A stretch of DNA of 24,248 nt. Source: a virus. The DNA lies in the IMG/VR virus record IMGVR_UViG_3300008117_000714, positions 1-24,248 of that record; one strand, 5' to 3'. Below are positions 15,475 through 23,815 of this stretch, piece after piece (the first letter of the stretch is position 1; every line of letters begins with the position of its first letter). A program made the translations under genes and the position numbers. Under the pieces are notes generated by a model. That model made no database searches and was not told the DNA's origin. It saw only the letters and a list, made by a program, of their open reading frames with translations.

Positions 15475-16671
15475 TTACTGGAACGATAGGTTAGAAACAG
15501 CAATCTCACCTAGGTAGTCAGCTGCGTTACCGAACGATGATGCTGTGTTTGTCAACTCAACATAACCGTAACGTGTCATAAAGCCTACTACTGGTTCGAA
15601 TGTGCTTGGATCTAGAACAACGCCAGAGCTCATTAGAGGAATATATGGGCAGTAGAACGCGGCTGCATCAGCCTCGCTTGAACCCTTATAACCAACTAGA
15701 ACTGCTTGGCTATCGTTTGCATAGCTGTCAACATAGATACGCATTGCACCGTTTAGTGTACCAACAAACTTGGTGTTGGTTGGTGCTTCAAATGTACCTT
15801 CAGTTGTACGAGCAAATGCTGAAGTTGTTGCGCTCTGTAACACAGTTAGAGCTGCTGGACTTACAACTGCCCAGTTACCAGCGCCACGACGTGTACGTGA
15901 AGCGATTAGGTTTGCTGTACGGTTGATTAGAACAGCTAGTGCAGCGTGTTCGTCACCAACGAAAGTAGCAGTACCACTTACAGTTGCTTGGTCAAATGTA
16001 AACTCAGTTGCTGCCAAGCTACGTAGTGAACCTAGGATCTCTTGGTCAATTTCAACTGTGATTTCTTGTGCAAGAGCTGCCATGATTTCTGCTTCGATGT
16101 CCAAACCATGCATGGCTTGTGCATCTTGTGCAGCTTCAAATGTCCAGCGAGCACTTAGCTTACGTGTCTTCGCTTCAACAACTTGCTTCAAGATTTGTAC
16201 ATTGATACGGTTACCAGGTACGCCTTCTAGAGTAGAAGTTGTAGCTGCCTTACCAGTTGTAGCTGTACCACCTGGGGTCAAACCAGAGTAAGCAACAGCG
16301 ATCTTGAATGGGCTTAGTGCTTCATCACCAGCTGTGGTACCAGTAGCATATGGGCTAGCGGTGTCAGTGGTGTTGTCTGCATAACGAACACGTAGAGTGT
16401 GGATCTGTGCAACAGGTCCAGTCATTGGCTGAACACCAACGATTTCGTTTGCAATAACTGTTGGCATAACACGACGAATCACTGGTAGAATGACTCGATT
16501 TAGTGTTGCAACGTTTGAAGCGGCTGTAGCACCAGCTGTAGCTGCTTCCATCAAGTGCTTGCGAGTGTTTTCTAGAACTACACCCATTGTGGTTCTTTTA
16601 GAACCGTTTAAGCCTTCTAACAGAGCGTCTTTAGTTTCGCCCCAACGGCTTTCTAGTAATGCTTGTGTCAT
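15475..16671 (-). CDS. 23: Major capsid protein gp23
   Basis: This protein builds the hexamers of the capsid shell. Family marks are clear: RRVMP (66-70), GVQPMTGPVAQIHTLRV, QVVEAKTRKLSARWTFEAAQ, AMHGLDIEAEI, GTLNGAMRIYVDSYAND, VLVGYKGSSEADA, FYCPYIPL and FEPVVGFMTRYG, in the same order as in T4 gp23. It has 398 residues, against about 521 in T4; the long insertion after the GVQPM region is largely missing, so it is a compact version. In T4, gp21 cuts the N-terminal prosegment after a (L/I)-x-E motif; LME at 40-42, just before a small-residue stretch (AATAGATAASN), is the best candidate here. AAAGGAA is the ribosome site. It is the last gene of the head operon, before a strong terminator. Confidence 0.97.
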   Translation of the reverse strand: MTQALLESRWGETKDALLEGLNGSKRTTMGVVLENTRKHLMEAATAGATAASNVATLNRVILPVIRRVMPTVIANEIVGVQPMTGPVAQIHTLRVRYADNTTDTASPYATGTTAGDEALSPFKIAVAYSGLTPGGTATTGKAATTSTLEGVPGNRINVQILKQVVEAKTRKLSARWTFEAAQDAQAMHGLDIEAEIMAALAQEITVEIDQEILGSLRSLAATEFTFDQATVSGTATFVGDEHAALAVLINRTANLIASRTRRGAGNWAVVSPAALTVLQSATTSAFARTTEGTFEAPTNTKFVGTLNGAMRIYVDSYANDSQAVLVGYKGSSEADAAAFYCPYIPLMSSGVVLDPSTFEPVVGFMTRYGYVELTNTASSFGNAADYLGEIAVSNLSFQ

Positions 16672-16688
16672 TTTTATTCCTTTTCTCC

Positions 16689-16696
16689 TATTTAGG
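16689..16696 (-). promoter_or_regulatory. Possible weak late promoter before gp23 (CCTAAATA)
   Basis: CCTAAATA on the minus strand, with two differences from TATAAATA, lies 18 bases before the gp23 start. An extra promoter would suit the most abundant protein, but the leader would be about 11 bases and would begin at the ribosome site, so support is low. Confidence 0.25.
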
Positions 16697-16698
16697 GT

Positions 16699-17805
16699 TT
16701 ACTTTAGCCCTGCTAAACGCTTGATCTCAAAAACGTTATGAACATTTTCTTCAATTACAGGTGTATTAGCAGATTTATCACCAGTTACTTCTACACGGCT
16801 TTCTGCCAACATAGCCTTAGGCTGTGCAGCAGGTTTAGCTGAGTTGTTTAGAACAGCTGGTAGATACTTTTCGTATGCACTCTGCAACTTAGCAGTTTGC
16901 ACACTTTCAAGAAGTTCGCTCATGACTACAGCTTTCTCCTTGTTTAAAGGTTTCAATAGATTAGCAAGAATTTCCTTGCGCTCTGTTGATTCTTTAATAA
17001 TCTTAATTTCTTTGTCTTTTGATTCAACAATCATTGCAGCCTGTTCAGCAACTTGTTTAGCTTCCGCTAGGGCTTGCTCTTTGGCAGCAACAACAGCTTG
17101 TAGCTTGCGAATTTCTTTGTTCTCATTTAAGTGAGTAACAGCAAATTCACTTGCAAAAGCTTCAAAGATTTGACGGCCAAACATGTTCTCACGAGCAAGT
17201 TGGATATCTTCTTTGAGTTGAGTCATTTCTGACTCTAGTTTCTTGGTAATTGATTCCTTAACTAGTTCTGCAGATCTAGCAATGAAATTCTGTTGTAGTT
17301 CAGCAAGTTTGTCTTTGGCACCAGCGATTAGACGAACCTTTGTCTCAACCACTGCTTGCTTGTCTTGCTCAAATTCTTGAATTTCTTCTGCTAGTGACTT
17401 GATCACAAATGATTCTAGCTTACTAATGCTATTTTCATACTGCTTGCGATCTTCACGTAGTTCGCGGATTTCTTCGGCCAGTTTGCCAACCATAAAATCG
17501 TTAAACTTAGTGCTGCTTTCCATCATGTGAACTTTAAACTTCGCACGATCTTCTGCTAGAGCTTGTTTCTCTGCTGCGAACTCTTCGAGTTCGTTTTGTA
17601 GAGATTCAGTTACCATTTTGTCTAGAGCTTCAACCATAACTTGCTTGTCATGTTGGTATCTTTGAGCGAATTCTTCGCGAAGTTCTGCACGGACACTTTC
17701 ACGAGCTTCAAGAAGTTTTGCTTCCCACGCTTCCGTAATAGCTTGTTGCGTATCTTCGTTTATGATGCCGCTGTCTACCAATGGTTTGATAGCATCTAAT
17801 AACAT
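16699..17805 (-). CDS. 22: Prohead core scaffolding protein gp22
   Basis: This forms the inner core around which the prohead shell assembles and is then degraded by gp21. The N-terminal part (QQAITEAWEAKLLEARESVR, then LREEFAQRYQHDKQVMVEAL) is diagnostic of gp22 in T4-like phages. Residues from about 25 to 290 are almost wholly charged and helical with long heptad-like stretches (EEFAAEKQALAEDRAKF, EEIRELREDRKQYEN), as expected for a coiled-coil scaffold. A short Ala/Pro linker follows and the chain ends NVFEIKRLAGLK, a conserved tail that in this family is thought to touch the shell. It lies between gp21 and gp23, as in T4, with AGGAG before the start. At 368 residues it is longer than T4 gp22 (about 270). 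Confidence 0.95.
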   Translation of the reverse strand: MLLDAIKPLVDSGIINEDTQQAITEAWEAKLLEARESVRAELREEFAQRYQHDKQVMVEALDKMVTESLQNELEEFAAEKQALAEDRAKFKVHMMESSTKFNDFMVGKLAEEIRELREDRKQYENSISKLESFVIKSLAEEIQEFEQDKQAVVETKVRLIAGAKDKLAELQQNFIARSAELVKESITKKLESEMTQLKEDIQLARENMFGRQIFEAFASEFAVTHLNENKEIRKLQAVVAAKEQALAEAKQVAEQAAMIVESKDKEIKIIKESTERKEILANLLKPLNKEKAVVMSELLESVQTAKLQSAYEKYLPAVLNNSAKPAAQPKAMLAESRVEVTGDKSANTPVIEENVHNVFEIKRLAGLK

Positions 17806-17815
17806 CAGGTTTCTC

Positions 17816-18457
17816 CTATTTTAACTTAAGGTCATTGATAAGGCGTGTAATGCCTTCTTTCAGGTACTTCTGTACTCTTTGATCTTGTGTGGCATCACGA
17901 GCCACTTCTAACACTCGGTGTCCATGCCGCATATTCATCAAGCCCTCATAGATTGCTTTGGGATATGCATGTGGAGCCGAAGGCTGTGCTACAATGTCAA
18001 CGGTAATGATGTCAAAACCGCTTACATGTCCTGTACTTTCATTTACTTCGCCTGATCCACGGCTACTAACACCCAACTTAACACCTGAAGTTAACATAGC
18101 TTCAACCAGTTTACCCATTGGTGTTGGTAGGATTTTAAGTTTACCGTGACCACAAGGACCGTCCATCCACATACCTTCAATCATATGCGACACACGATCC
18201 AAATTAATCTTTAGGTCATCAGGGTGATCAACTTCACCAAGAACACTGTGTCCGCTCTTGATTTGTTCGTTGACCTGTGTTACGGCTTTTTCAATTTCAG
18301 AAACGGGATAAACACGTTGGTTGGCGTTCTTAACACCGCCCTCGATGAATATCCCTTTCATATAAAGATTCTTACCTTGACCGTTTGTAGAATCTTCGGA
18401 CAAGACTTCTATCTGCGCACGGTCAAAAGTAAGATCTTCTTTTAGGTACAAAGCCAT
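17816..18457 (-). CDS. 21: Prohead core protease gp21
   Basis: This serine protease with a herpesvirus-protease-like fold matures the prohead by cutting gp23, the core proteins and itself. The motif LGEVDHPDD has the catalytic His (H78), and GVKLGVSSRGSGEV has the catalytic Ser (S131 or S132); the conserved DIITVDIVAQPSAP follows at 149-162. The N-terminal strand LYMKGIFIEGGVKNANQRVYP is also typical. The length, 213 residues, equals that of T4 gp21 (about 212). It lies between the acidic core protein and gp22, as in T4. The ribosome site is a modest AGGG. All key residues are present and I see no damage. Confidence 0.96.
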   Translation of the reverse strand: MALYLKEDLTFDRAQIEVLSEDSTNGQGKNLYMKGIFIEGGVKNANQRVYPVSEIEKAVTQVNEQIKSGHSVLGEVDHPDDLKINLDRVSHMIEGMWMDGPCGHGKLKILPTPMGKLVEAMLTSGVKLGVSSRGSGEVNESTGHVSGFDIITVDIVAQPSAPHAYPKAIYEGLMNMRHGHRVLEVARDATQDQRVQKYLKEGITRLINDLKLK

Positions 18458-18470
18458 ATTATTGCCCTAA

Positions 18471-19406
18471 TTATTTGCCACCTTGTTCAATACTTGTTTT
18501 GTTAACAGGTACGGAACCATCGGTAGTTTGTCCTTCGCCTGCTTTTGCTTTCTCTTTGTTTGAGAAAGTTTTGCCTGCTTTTGCTCCTGGTACATTTTCA
18601 AACTTACCAGCGTGTGGTAGATCTTTTGTTGTACCTTTCTTCGGTGCACTTGTGCCGTCTGGTGCGCTTTCGCTAGAACCTTGAACCAAGTTCTTAGCTG
18701 TACCGCCCATGTCGTTCTTTCCTGCTACTGTAGATTGTGTGTTTACATTAGCATGATCGCCGCCTGCACTGGTACCTGCTGGCTGACCTTCGGTGTTGCT
18801 AGGTGAGCTAATTTTTTCTACGTATTCACGCATTAAATCTACTGCGGTTTTTTGTAGTGGACGACGCTGAGTTGACTCAACTACTGCTTCGGTCATTTCT
18901 TCGTCTTCGTCTTCGTCTTCTTCGTCATCATGTTTGGCTTCGTACATTTCGTTGTCATCTTTACGATCCATGTCCATGTCGTCCATGTCATCACCGCCCA
19001 TGTCATCCATGTCCATTTCCATGTCGTCGCCTTCGTCGCCCATTAGCTGTTCAAATTCAGCTTTTAGAGCTTCTAGCTCGCTCTCAAGATCCATGACTTT
19101 TTGCTCTAGATCTTGTTCGCCTTCGTCGCCCATGTCCATAGCATCATCATCGCCCATGTCGCCCATGTCTAACTCGCCGTTGTCTTCGTCGTCGCCCTCG
19201 CCGATACCGTCGGTTTCGTCCATGGCGATTTCGTCTACCATAGATTCAACTTGATCGCCACCAACTGCTTCTTCGGCGTACTCTTCGTCCATCAAGCTTT
19301 CGTAAATGTCACGTGATTTTTCAACCACGATTTCGTGAAACAACGCACGAGCTTTATCTTCCTCGTCGTTGATAATGTGTTCAATTAGCTGTTCATATTT
19401 GTTCAT
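18471..19406 (-). CDS. Acidic prohead core protein, gp67-like, enlarged (311 aa)
   Basis: The N-terminus (YEQLIEHIINDEEDKARALF, then EIVVEKSRDIYESL) matches the helical start of T4-like core protein gp67, which makes part of the scaffold inside the prohead. T4 gp67 has only about 80 residues: a helix and an acidic tail. Here the acidic part spans about 45-180 with Asp/Glu/Met tracts (MGDMGDDDAMDMGDEGEQD; DMDDMGGDDMDDMDMD), interrupted by a short coiled coil (LEQKVMDLESELEALKAEFE). A Gly/Thr/Asn/Lys-rich tail (about 200-311) is predicted disordered. The place between portal and protease genes fits. A clear AAGGAG precedes the start. The tail may be a separate domain packed as an internal protein after cleavage; this is inference. 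Confidence 0.8.
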   Translation of the reverse strand: MNKYEQLIEHIINDEEDKARALFHEIVVEKSRDIYESLMDEEYAEEAVGGDQVESMVDEIAMDETDGIGEGDDEDNGELDMGDMGDDDAMDMGDEGEQDLEQKVMDLESELEALKAEFEQLMGDEGDDMEMDMDDMGGDDMDDMDMDRKDDNEMYEAKHDDEEDEDEDEEMTEAVVESTQRRPLQKTAVDLMREYVEKISSPSNTEGQPAGTSAGGDHANVNTQSTVAGKNDMGGTAKNLVQGSSESAPDGTSAPKKGTTKDLPHAGKFENVPGAKAGKTFSNKEKAKAGEGQTTDGSVPVNKTSIEQGGK

Positions 19407-19432
19407 TAGGAACTCCTTATAATAATATGGCT

Positions 19433-19453
19433 GTATTTTATTTACTAAAATAC
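19433..19453 (-). other. AT-rich perfect hairpin upstream of the acidic core gene
   Basis: An 8-bp inverted repeat (GTATTTTA/TAAAATAC on the minus strand) with a 5-base loop lies in the 93-base gap between the 74-residue gene and the acidic core gene. There is no T-tract after it, so it is a poor terminator. Its loop region includes AGTAAATA (19446-19439), a weak late-promoter match 33 bases before the start codon. Promoter, RNA-processing and attenuation roles are all possible. Confidence 0.45.
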
Positions 19454-19499
19454 CTAGATAATGGGGTTAAATGGTGTTTTTTTGAAGGATTTAGACGGA

Positions 19500-19724
19500 C
19501 TATACCGGTCCTGGCATAGCTACAGGTGGCTTGTACTGTTTTGATACTTTTTCTAGCTTTTTTTCGTGTTCAACTTTTCTTACATCGTTTGCCATTCTCA
19601 GGCGACTTAGATCGGCTAGAGTTAGTCTAGTTTTGCGTAGGTCTGACAATTTTAGAGGGGTATTGTCTAGTCCTGGACTTTCATATCCTGGTTTGGCTGG
19701 TTCAAATAATTCGGTTACGATCAT
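19500..19724 (-). CDS. Small conserved head-region protein (74 aa)
   Basis: MIVTELFEPAKPGYESPG is followed by a basic helical stretch (LKLSDLRKTRLTLADLSRLR) and a second charged stretch with VRKVEHEKKLEKVSKQYKPP. Small proteins of this kind occur at this place in cyanophage-like T4 relatives, between portal and core genes, where T4 has gp67 and gp68. It might be a gp68 counterpart, but I see no sequence match good enough to say so. No strong ribosome site precedes the ATG (only GAG about 12 bases away), and it starts 21 bases after the portal stop, so its expression probably relies on coupling. Function is unknown; a role in the prohead core is inferred from position and charge. Confidence 0.8.
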   Translation of the reverse strand: MIVTELFEPAKPGYESPGLDNTPLKLSDLRKTRLTLADLSRLRMANDVRKVEHEKKLEKVSKQYKPPVAMPGPV

Positions 19725-19745
19725 AATACTATTTACTCAAACCAG

Positions 19746-21461
19746 TTAAATTGTGGCGCCAGCAGGTGCTGCTTGTGCAGGTGCACCAACCGGGCCTGCG
19801 CCCATTGGTGCTGCTGCCCCTCCAGGTGCTCCTGCTTGACCTTCGGGCGGTGCTTCTGCGGGTGGTGCAACATTTTCCAAATCACCGGCTATGCCGCCTG
19901 GGCTGATACCTACACTTCTCAAGTTGGGATCATCAACAGGTGCTATTTCTACATCACCTTGTTCTTCGGCCCACATAGTTTCGTTTTCACTCATTTCTTG
20001 TTCACTCATGCCCAAGTAACGCTTCATTAGGAATCGTTTACTGAAGTAAGGATATGATTCCAGTTGAGTAAAAGTGGCAATCCGTGCGCTGTCTACATCA
20101 GCCTGACGATACTGTGCAAAGTTCTGCGGAGGTTCAAAGATCAATTCAAACAATTGGCTGTCAATATTAACACCGCGCCAGCGCATGAATAGCTTGAACT
20201 CTTGATCTAGTGTTTCAATTATTGCATTCTGCAAGCGTTGGCAATATTGATTGAAACGCCATTCTTGAATCAGGGCGGTGCCCACACGTCCATCATTGTA
20301 TGACTGTGTACTGTCTTCTACTGCCACAGGCAAGTAACTGCTAGGAATCCGCAAACCGCGGAACAATTTGTTAGTAAAGTAGCGTAAGTCAGTGATTTCA
20401 CCAAGGTTACTTGCACCTGCAAGAGTATCTACACTGCTTCCACGTTGATCACTGGTTACTGGAAAGAAGTAGTCTTCCATTTGTGCCAATGGATTGTATG
20501 TGGCATCCATCATGTTAGCACCACCACCGGTCTGTGTAGGAATTCTACGTTGACTGATTTCGTTTTTGATACGTTCTACATAAGCCATGGCCATGTGACT
20601 TGGCATGTTGCCTACATCAATTTTGAATACTCTGCGTTCTGGAGCTCGTTGCACACGATAGATGATAATAGCATCTTCCAGCAGTTCTTTTTGTTTGAAC
20701 ACTTTAAAAACATTTTCTAATACGCTGGTACCAAATGGCCAATACACATCTAGGCCTTCTGTAAGGCTGAGATGCACAATGTGTTCGGCATTGATAGCTG
20801 CTTCATTTTGAGCACGGGTAAATCTACCACCACCACCCAATGGTACGTTAGGCTGCACATAACTGCCGCTGGGACCACCTACCTGTGGATGATTCATGTA
20901 TTGATCGCTGGTAGTTACTGCTGTAACAGTCAAGTTTTCAAAATTGGGATTGACATCTTTAAGAATGTACTGTTCGGGTTTTTTACCTTCACTTTCATTG
21001 ACAATAACCTTGACTACCTTGCTCATTTCTACCCAGAATAATTTAAAGTTTTCTGGATCTCTAACAAACACTTGATCACCGTATTTGATAGTATTTCTTA
21101 CTATCTTGAATATTCTGCTGTTAAATTCGTTTAACTTGACCCATTGTTGTAGCTGTTCTTTGATAATTTTTACTTCATTATCAGTGGGATTATCTTTGAA
21201 TTTAATATCAAATGGCGAATTATTGGCTTCGTTTTTCTGTGTCATAAACTCAGAAAGAATATCTAACGCAGCATTAATTTCTGAATCCATGTCCATTTGT
21301 TCGTATTGATTGTAACGCTCAATACGATTAGGATGTCCAATATAAACGTCCGGCAGATTGCTTTGATAGTTTCTATAGCCTGGATCTGGCATGCGACCGC
21401 TGCCAATTGGACTGATGTTACTAGGAAGATTGCTAGATTTAAAATACTTACGCCAAGTCAT
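19746..21461 (-). CDS. 20: Portal vertex protein gp20
   Basis: The portal dodecamer occupies one capsid vertex, starts prohead assembly and passes DNA. Diagnostic segments are NRIERYNQYEQMDMDSEINAA (47-67; T4 gp20 region), IVRNTIKYGDQVFVRDPEN, IYRVQRAPERRVFKIDVGNMP (267-287), YNPLAQMEDYFFPVT, DLRYFTNKLFRGLRIPSSYL and FELIFEPPQNFAQYRQ. The length, 571 residues, is near T4 gp20 (524), plus a Pro/Ala/Gly-rich tail from about 530 to the end that T4 lacks. It is the first gene of the head operon, behind the late promoter at 21483-21490. The ribosome site is weak (TTGAGAT). No changes at conserved positions were noticed. Confidence 0.96.
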   Translation of the reverse strand: MTWRKYFKSSNLPSNISPIGSGRMPDPGYRNYQSNLPDVYIGHPNRIERYNQYEQMDMDSEINAALDILSEFMTQKNEANNSPFDIKFKDNPTDNEVKIIKEQLQQWVKLNEFNSRIFKIVRNTIKYGDQVFVRDPENFKLFWVEMSKVVKVIVNESEGKKPEQYILKDVNPNFENLTVTAVTTSDQYMNHPQVGGPSGSYVQPNVPLGGGGRFTRAQNEAAINAEHIVHLSLTEGLDVYWPFGTSVLENVFKVFKQKELLEDAIIIYRVQRAPERRVFKIDVGNMPSHMAMAYVERIKNEISQRRIPTQTGGGANMMDATYNPLAQMEDYFFPVTSDQRGSSVDTLAGASNLGEITDLRYFTNKLFRGLRIPSSYLPVAVEDSTQSYNDGRVGTALIQEWRFNQYCQRLQNAIIETLDQEFKLFMRWRGVNIDSQLFELIFEPPQNFAQYRQADVDSARIATFTQLESYPYFSKRFLMKRYLGMSEQEMSENETMWAEEQGDVEIAPVDDPNLRSVGISPGGIAGDLENVAPPAEAPPEGQAGAPGGAAAPMGAGPVGAPAQAAPAGATI

Positions 21462-21482
21462 ATGTTATCTCAATGAGTACTA

Positions 21483-21490
21483 TATTTATT
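21483..21490 (-). promoter_or_regulatory. T4-type late promoter of the head operon (AATAAATA)
   Basis: AATAAATA on the minus strand, 22 bases before the portal start and just downstream of the tape-measure stop. The spacing to the start codon is the same as for the sites at 3264-3271 and 14752-14759. Confidence 0.78.
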
Positions 21491-21493
21491 GCG

Positions 21494-23776
21494 TTAAGAT
21501 AACTCATTGGCCATTCTTCTAGTGTTGTCTGCTGTCTCTTTAAACTGTTCTAGCATGTCTTCAAATACAGATTTATCACGCATTGCCTGTAACAATTCAT
21601 CAAGTTTACCTTCGGTTTTTTGATTCTGTGCTGCAAGTTGATTGGTAATTCCTGTCATTGATGCTGTAACTGTGTCCACAATTTGATTTACTTCTTCGGG
21701 TGCAGTTGACCCTGCTCGTCCAGCAGCACCGTCTAACATTTGTTTTGGATCTGGAATACTTAATTCACTTAAAAAATCAAGAGCTTGTTTGGGAAAAATT
21801 GCTTCTGTACCATGGAATTCAACAAGTTTGGTGTATCCAGTACTAGGCCCGGACACTATACCGCCTTTGGCAAATCCTAATTTTTCAGCCACTGCTTTAC
21901 CTAATCTTGTTACTACACCTCCTAAGTCTTTGGCCGCTTCTTTTAAACTTTTAACACTATCAGCCAGACCTGTAGCAACTGTATCCATGGCCTTGTTAAT
22001 CATTCCTCCCGGTTCGGCTGCAAATCTGCCTTGTACCAGTTTAAGCACATTGTCTAATGCTTTGGCATCCATTTTTTGTTGTTCTTTGTATGCAGCTAGT
22101 GCACCTCGACCGTCGTTCATTGATAGCAAGTACAAATTCATTGCTTGCGACAAACTGCCCATTTGTGGTTTTAGATTGTCACGTACAGCTCGATCTAAGT
22201 CCATTATGCTAGTTCTAAGTGGATCCACACTGGTAGTAAGTTGTTTCAACTGCTGTACTGTTGTTTCAATTTGTCCGTTTTCAGCTTCTCTAGCAGCTAT
22301 ACCTTTTCGTCCTAGTTCAGCCTGCTTTTCCATCATACCTGTTACATCTGCCAGTTTGCCGGTGGCCAACGTAACAGCACCGTATGTTTCTCCAGCATCT
22401 AAGGCTTCTTTCTTAAGTGCCTCACCGTATTCTGCTACACGTTTCTGATAATTTTCGTTTACTTGTTCGCTAGTCAATGCAGAGTTTTGCATATCTGCAT
22501 AAGTTTCTTCTAACAGTCGCTTACGTGTGGGACTTGCTGCCAACAATTGATTTAGATTTTGATCAACAATAGTGCCATCAAAGGCTGTCATTTGTTGAAG
22601 ACCTTTTTGTATCTCTGGTCCCATACTGGCCACGGCACTAGTAAATCTTTCAAATGCACCTGGCCCTTGTTTTGCCAATTTGGCTTGTACTGCTAATTGT
22701 TCGCTGGCCTGCTTGGCTCTTGCCTGTGCTTGTTTGGCTTCTTCTCCGGTAAACATTGACACAGCTCTAAGATTTTTCAAGTATTCGGCATGTCCTACAG
22801 CAACTTCTTTGTCGCTCATTTTTTGCAACTGGCCGGATTTGTTTAGCATATCCATATATTGGATCAGGCCATCAGCTTGTTCTTCGGCTGAATATCCTGC
22901 TAGTGCTAATTCTTTTCTTAAATCTCTACCGCCTTTGGCTAATTCTGTCAAGGCCAAATTCACTGTTCTAAACTTCTTTACACCGCCAGTGACTGTGTTA
23001 CCAAACTCCATCAAATCTTGTTTGTTTCTAACAACTACCTTAGAAAATTCCTCTTGATAAAGTTGTGCATCTCCGGCAGCATCGCGCATGCCTATAAAAC
23101 CGCCAGTTATGGCTGCACCATTTTTTTCCATCATTGAAAAAGATAAACCGGTATTGGTTATTTCTTTTTGCAACATCTGCAATTGTTTTGCATCTAGTTC
23201 TGCAAGTCCTTTACCTAAACCAAAAGCTCCAGAGGCCAAGCCCGAGATAGCAGCTATGCCTCGCGCAATTGGATTAGGAATCAGTGCCATAGTTGTAGCA
23301 ACTGCTTCAGTGCCTGCAGCCAACTTGTCAAATAATCTTATCTGACTTTCTATACTGGCATTTTGTTGTGCAAACAGGGTATCAATACCGCTTGCTCCTG
23401 CTTGATATGCAGCTATAGATGTATAAAGTTGATTGGTAACAAAATTTACAGCTTCAACCAAACCAGCCTTGAGCAATCCTGCCGACATCTGTCCAGCAGC
23501 ATCTGCTGTAACTTTTGCTGCCATAGCCTGTGCATCTTTCAGCATGTTCATGCCAGCTGTAGACTGTCTTGTAGCAGTGTCAAGGTTGCCAAAATCACTC
23601 ATCAACTGCTGTAGCGCAGCAGCATTGGATTGAATTGTTCCTGTGCCACGCTGCATTTCCATTCGCAGCCTAGCCATTGATTGCCCAACAGCCTGCACAC
23701 TTGCACGGGAATTGTTAGCTATTGCACCCAGTTGTTGCAACGATTGAAGTGCTGCTTGGATATCTGCATCTGCCAT
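21494..23776 (-). CDS. Tail tape-measure protein (760 aa)
   Basis: Tape-measure proteins set tail length and are passed into the cell with the DNA. The chain is mostly Ala/Gln/Leu/Lys-rich helix, with a hydrophobic stretch at about 153-192 (AVATTMALIPNPIARGIAAI, then GLASGAFGLGKGL) suited to membrane insertion. A C-terminal motif typical of tape-measure proteins spans 638-663, GGIVSGPSTGYTK then FHGTEAIFPK. The end (730-760) is again charged helix. At about 1.5 angstrom per residue the predicted tail is near 110 nm, similar to T4; T4 gp29 has about 590 residues and I see no clear sequence match with it. It starts from one of two opposed late promoters shared with the baseplate-hub gene. A large structural core protein is a less likely reading. 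Confidence 0.85.
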   Translation of the reverse strand: MADADIQAALQSLQQLGAIANNSRASVQAVGQSMARLRMEMQRGTGTIQSNAAALQQLMSDFGNLDTATRQSTAGMNMLKDAQAMAAKVTADAAGQMSAGLLKAGLVEAVNFVTNQLYTSIAAYQAGASGIDTLFAQQNASIESQIRLFDKLAAGTEAVATTMALIPNPIARGIAAISGLASGAFGLGKGLAELDAKQLQMLQKEITNTGLSFSMMEKNGAAITGGFIGMRDAAGDAQLYQEEFSKVVVRNKQDLMEFGNTVTGGVKKFRTVNLALTELAKGGRDLRKELALAGYSAEEQADGLIQYMDMLNKSGQLQKMSDKEVAVGHAEYLKNLRAVSMFTGEEAKQAQARAKQASEQLAVQAKLAKQGPGAFERFTSAVASMGPEIQKGLQQMTAFDGTIVDQNLNQLLAASPTRKRLLEETYADMQNSALTSEQVNENYQKRVAEYGEALKKEALDAGETYGAVTLATGKLADVTGMMEKQAELGRKGIAAREAENGQIETTVQQLKQLTTSVDPLRTSIMDLDRAVRDNLKPQMGSLSQAMNLYLLSMNDGRGALAAYKEQQKMDAKALDNVLKLVQGRFAAEPGGMINKAMDTVATGLADSVKSLKEAAKDLGGVVTRLGKAVAEKLGFAKGGIVSGPSTGYTKLVEFHGTEAIFPKQALDFLSELSIPDPKQMLDGAAGRAGSTAPEEVNQIVDTVTASMTGITNQLAAQNQKTEGKLDELLQAMRDKSVFEDMLEQFKETADNTRRMANELS

Positions 23777-23786
23777 AATTTCTGCC

Positions 23787-23794
23787 TATAAATA
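23787..23794 (+). promoter_or_regulatory. T4-type late promoter, plus strand (TATAAATA)
   Basis: Exact T4 late consensus on the plus strand, with the expected start near 23801 and a leader of about 25 bases before the ATG at 23826. It drives the baseplate-hub gene. Confidence 0.85.
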
Positions 23795-23807
23795 TAGTAT
23801 TATCAAT

Positions 23808-23815
23808 TATTTATA
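23808..23815 (-). promoter_or_regulatory. T4-type late promoter, minus strand (TATAAATA)
   Basis: Exact T4 late consensus on the minus strand, with the expected start near 23802 and a leader of about 25 bases before the tape-measure ATG at 23776. Confidence 0.85.

Noticed and set aside
15770-16291. 173-residue plus-strand open frame across gp23
   Set aside because: It lies entirely opposite the major capsid gene, has no ribosome site and no recognisable protein features.
18471-19406. Repeated short units in the acidic tract as a possible CRISPR or regulatory repeat
   Set aside because: The repeats are explained by Asp/Glu/Met codons in the frame; there is no constant repeat with unique spacers.
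19730-19737. AGTAAATA before the 74-residue gene as a late promoter
   Set aside because: It ends only about six bases before the ATG, leaving no room for a transcription start and ribosome site.
21789-22448. 219-residue plus-strand open frame across the tape-measure gene
   Set aside because: It is a shadow of the Ala/Gln-rich minus-strand gene; composition is Ser/Pro/Ala-rich as expected for its complement.
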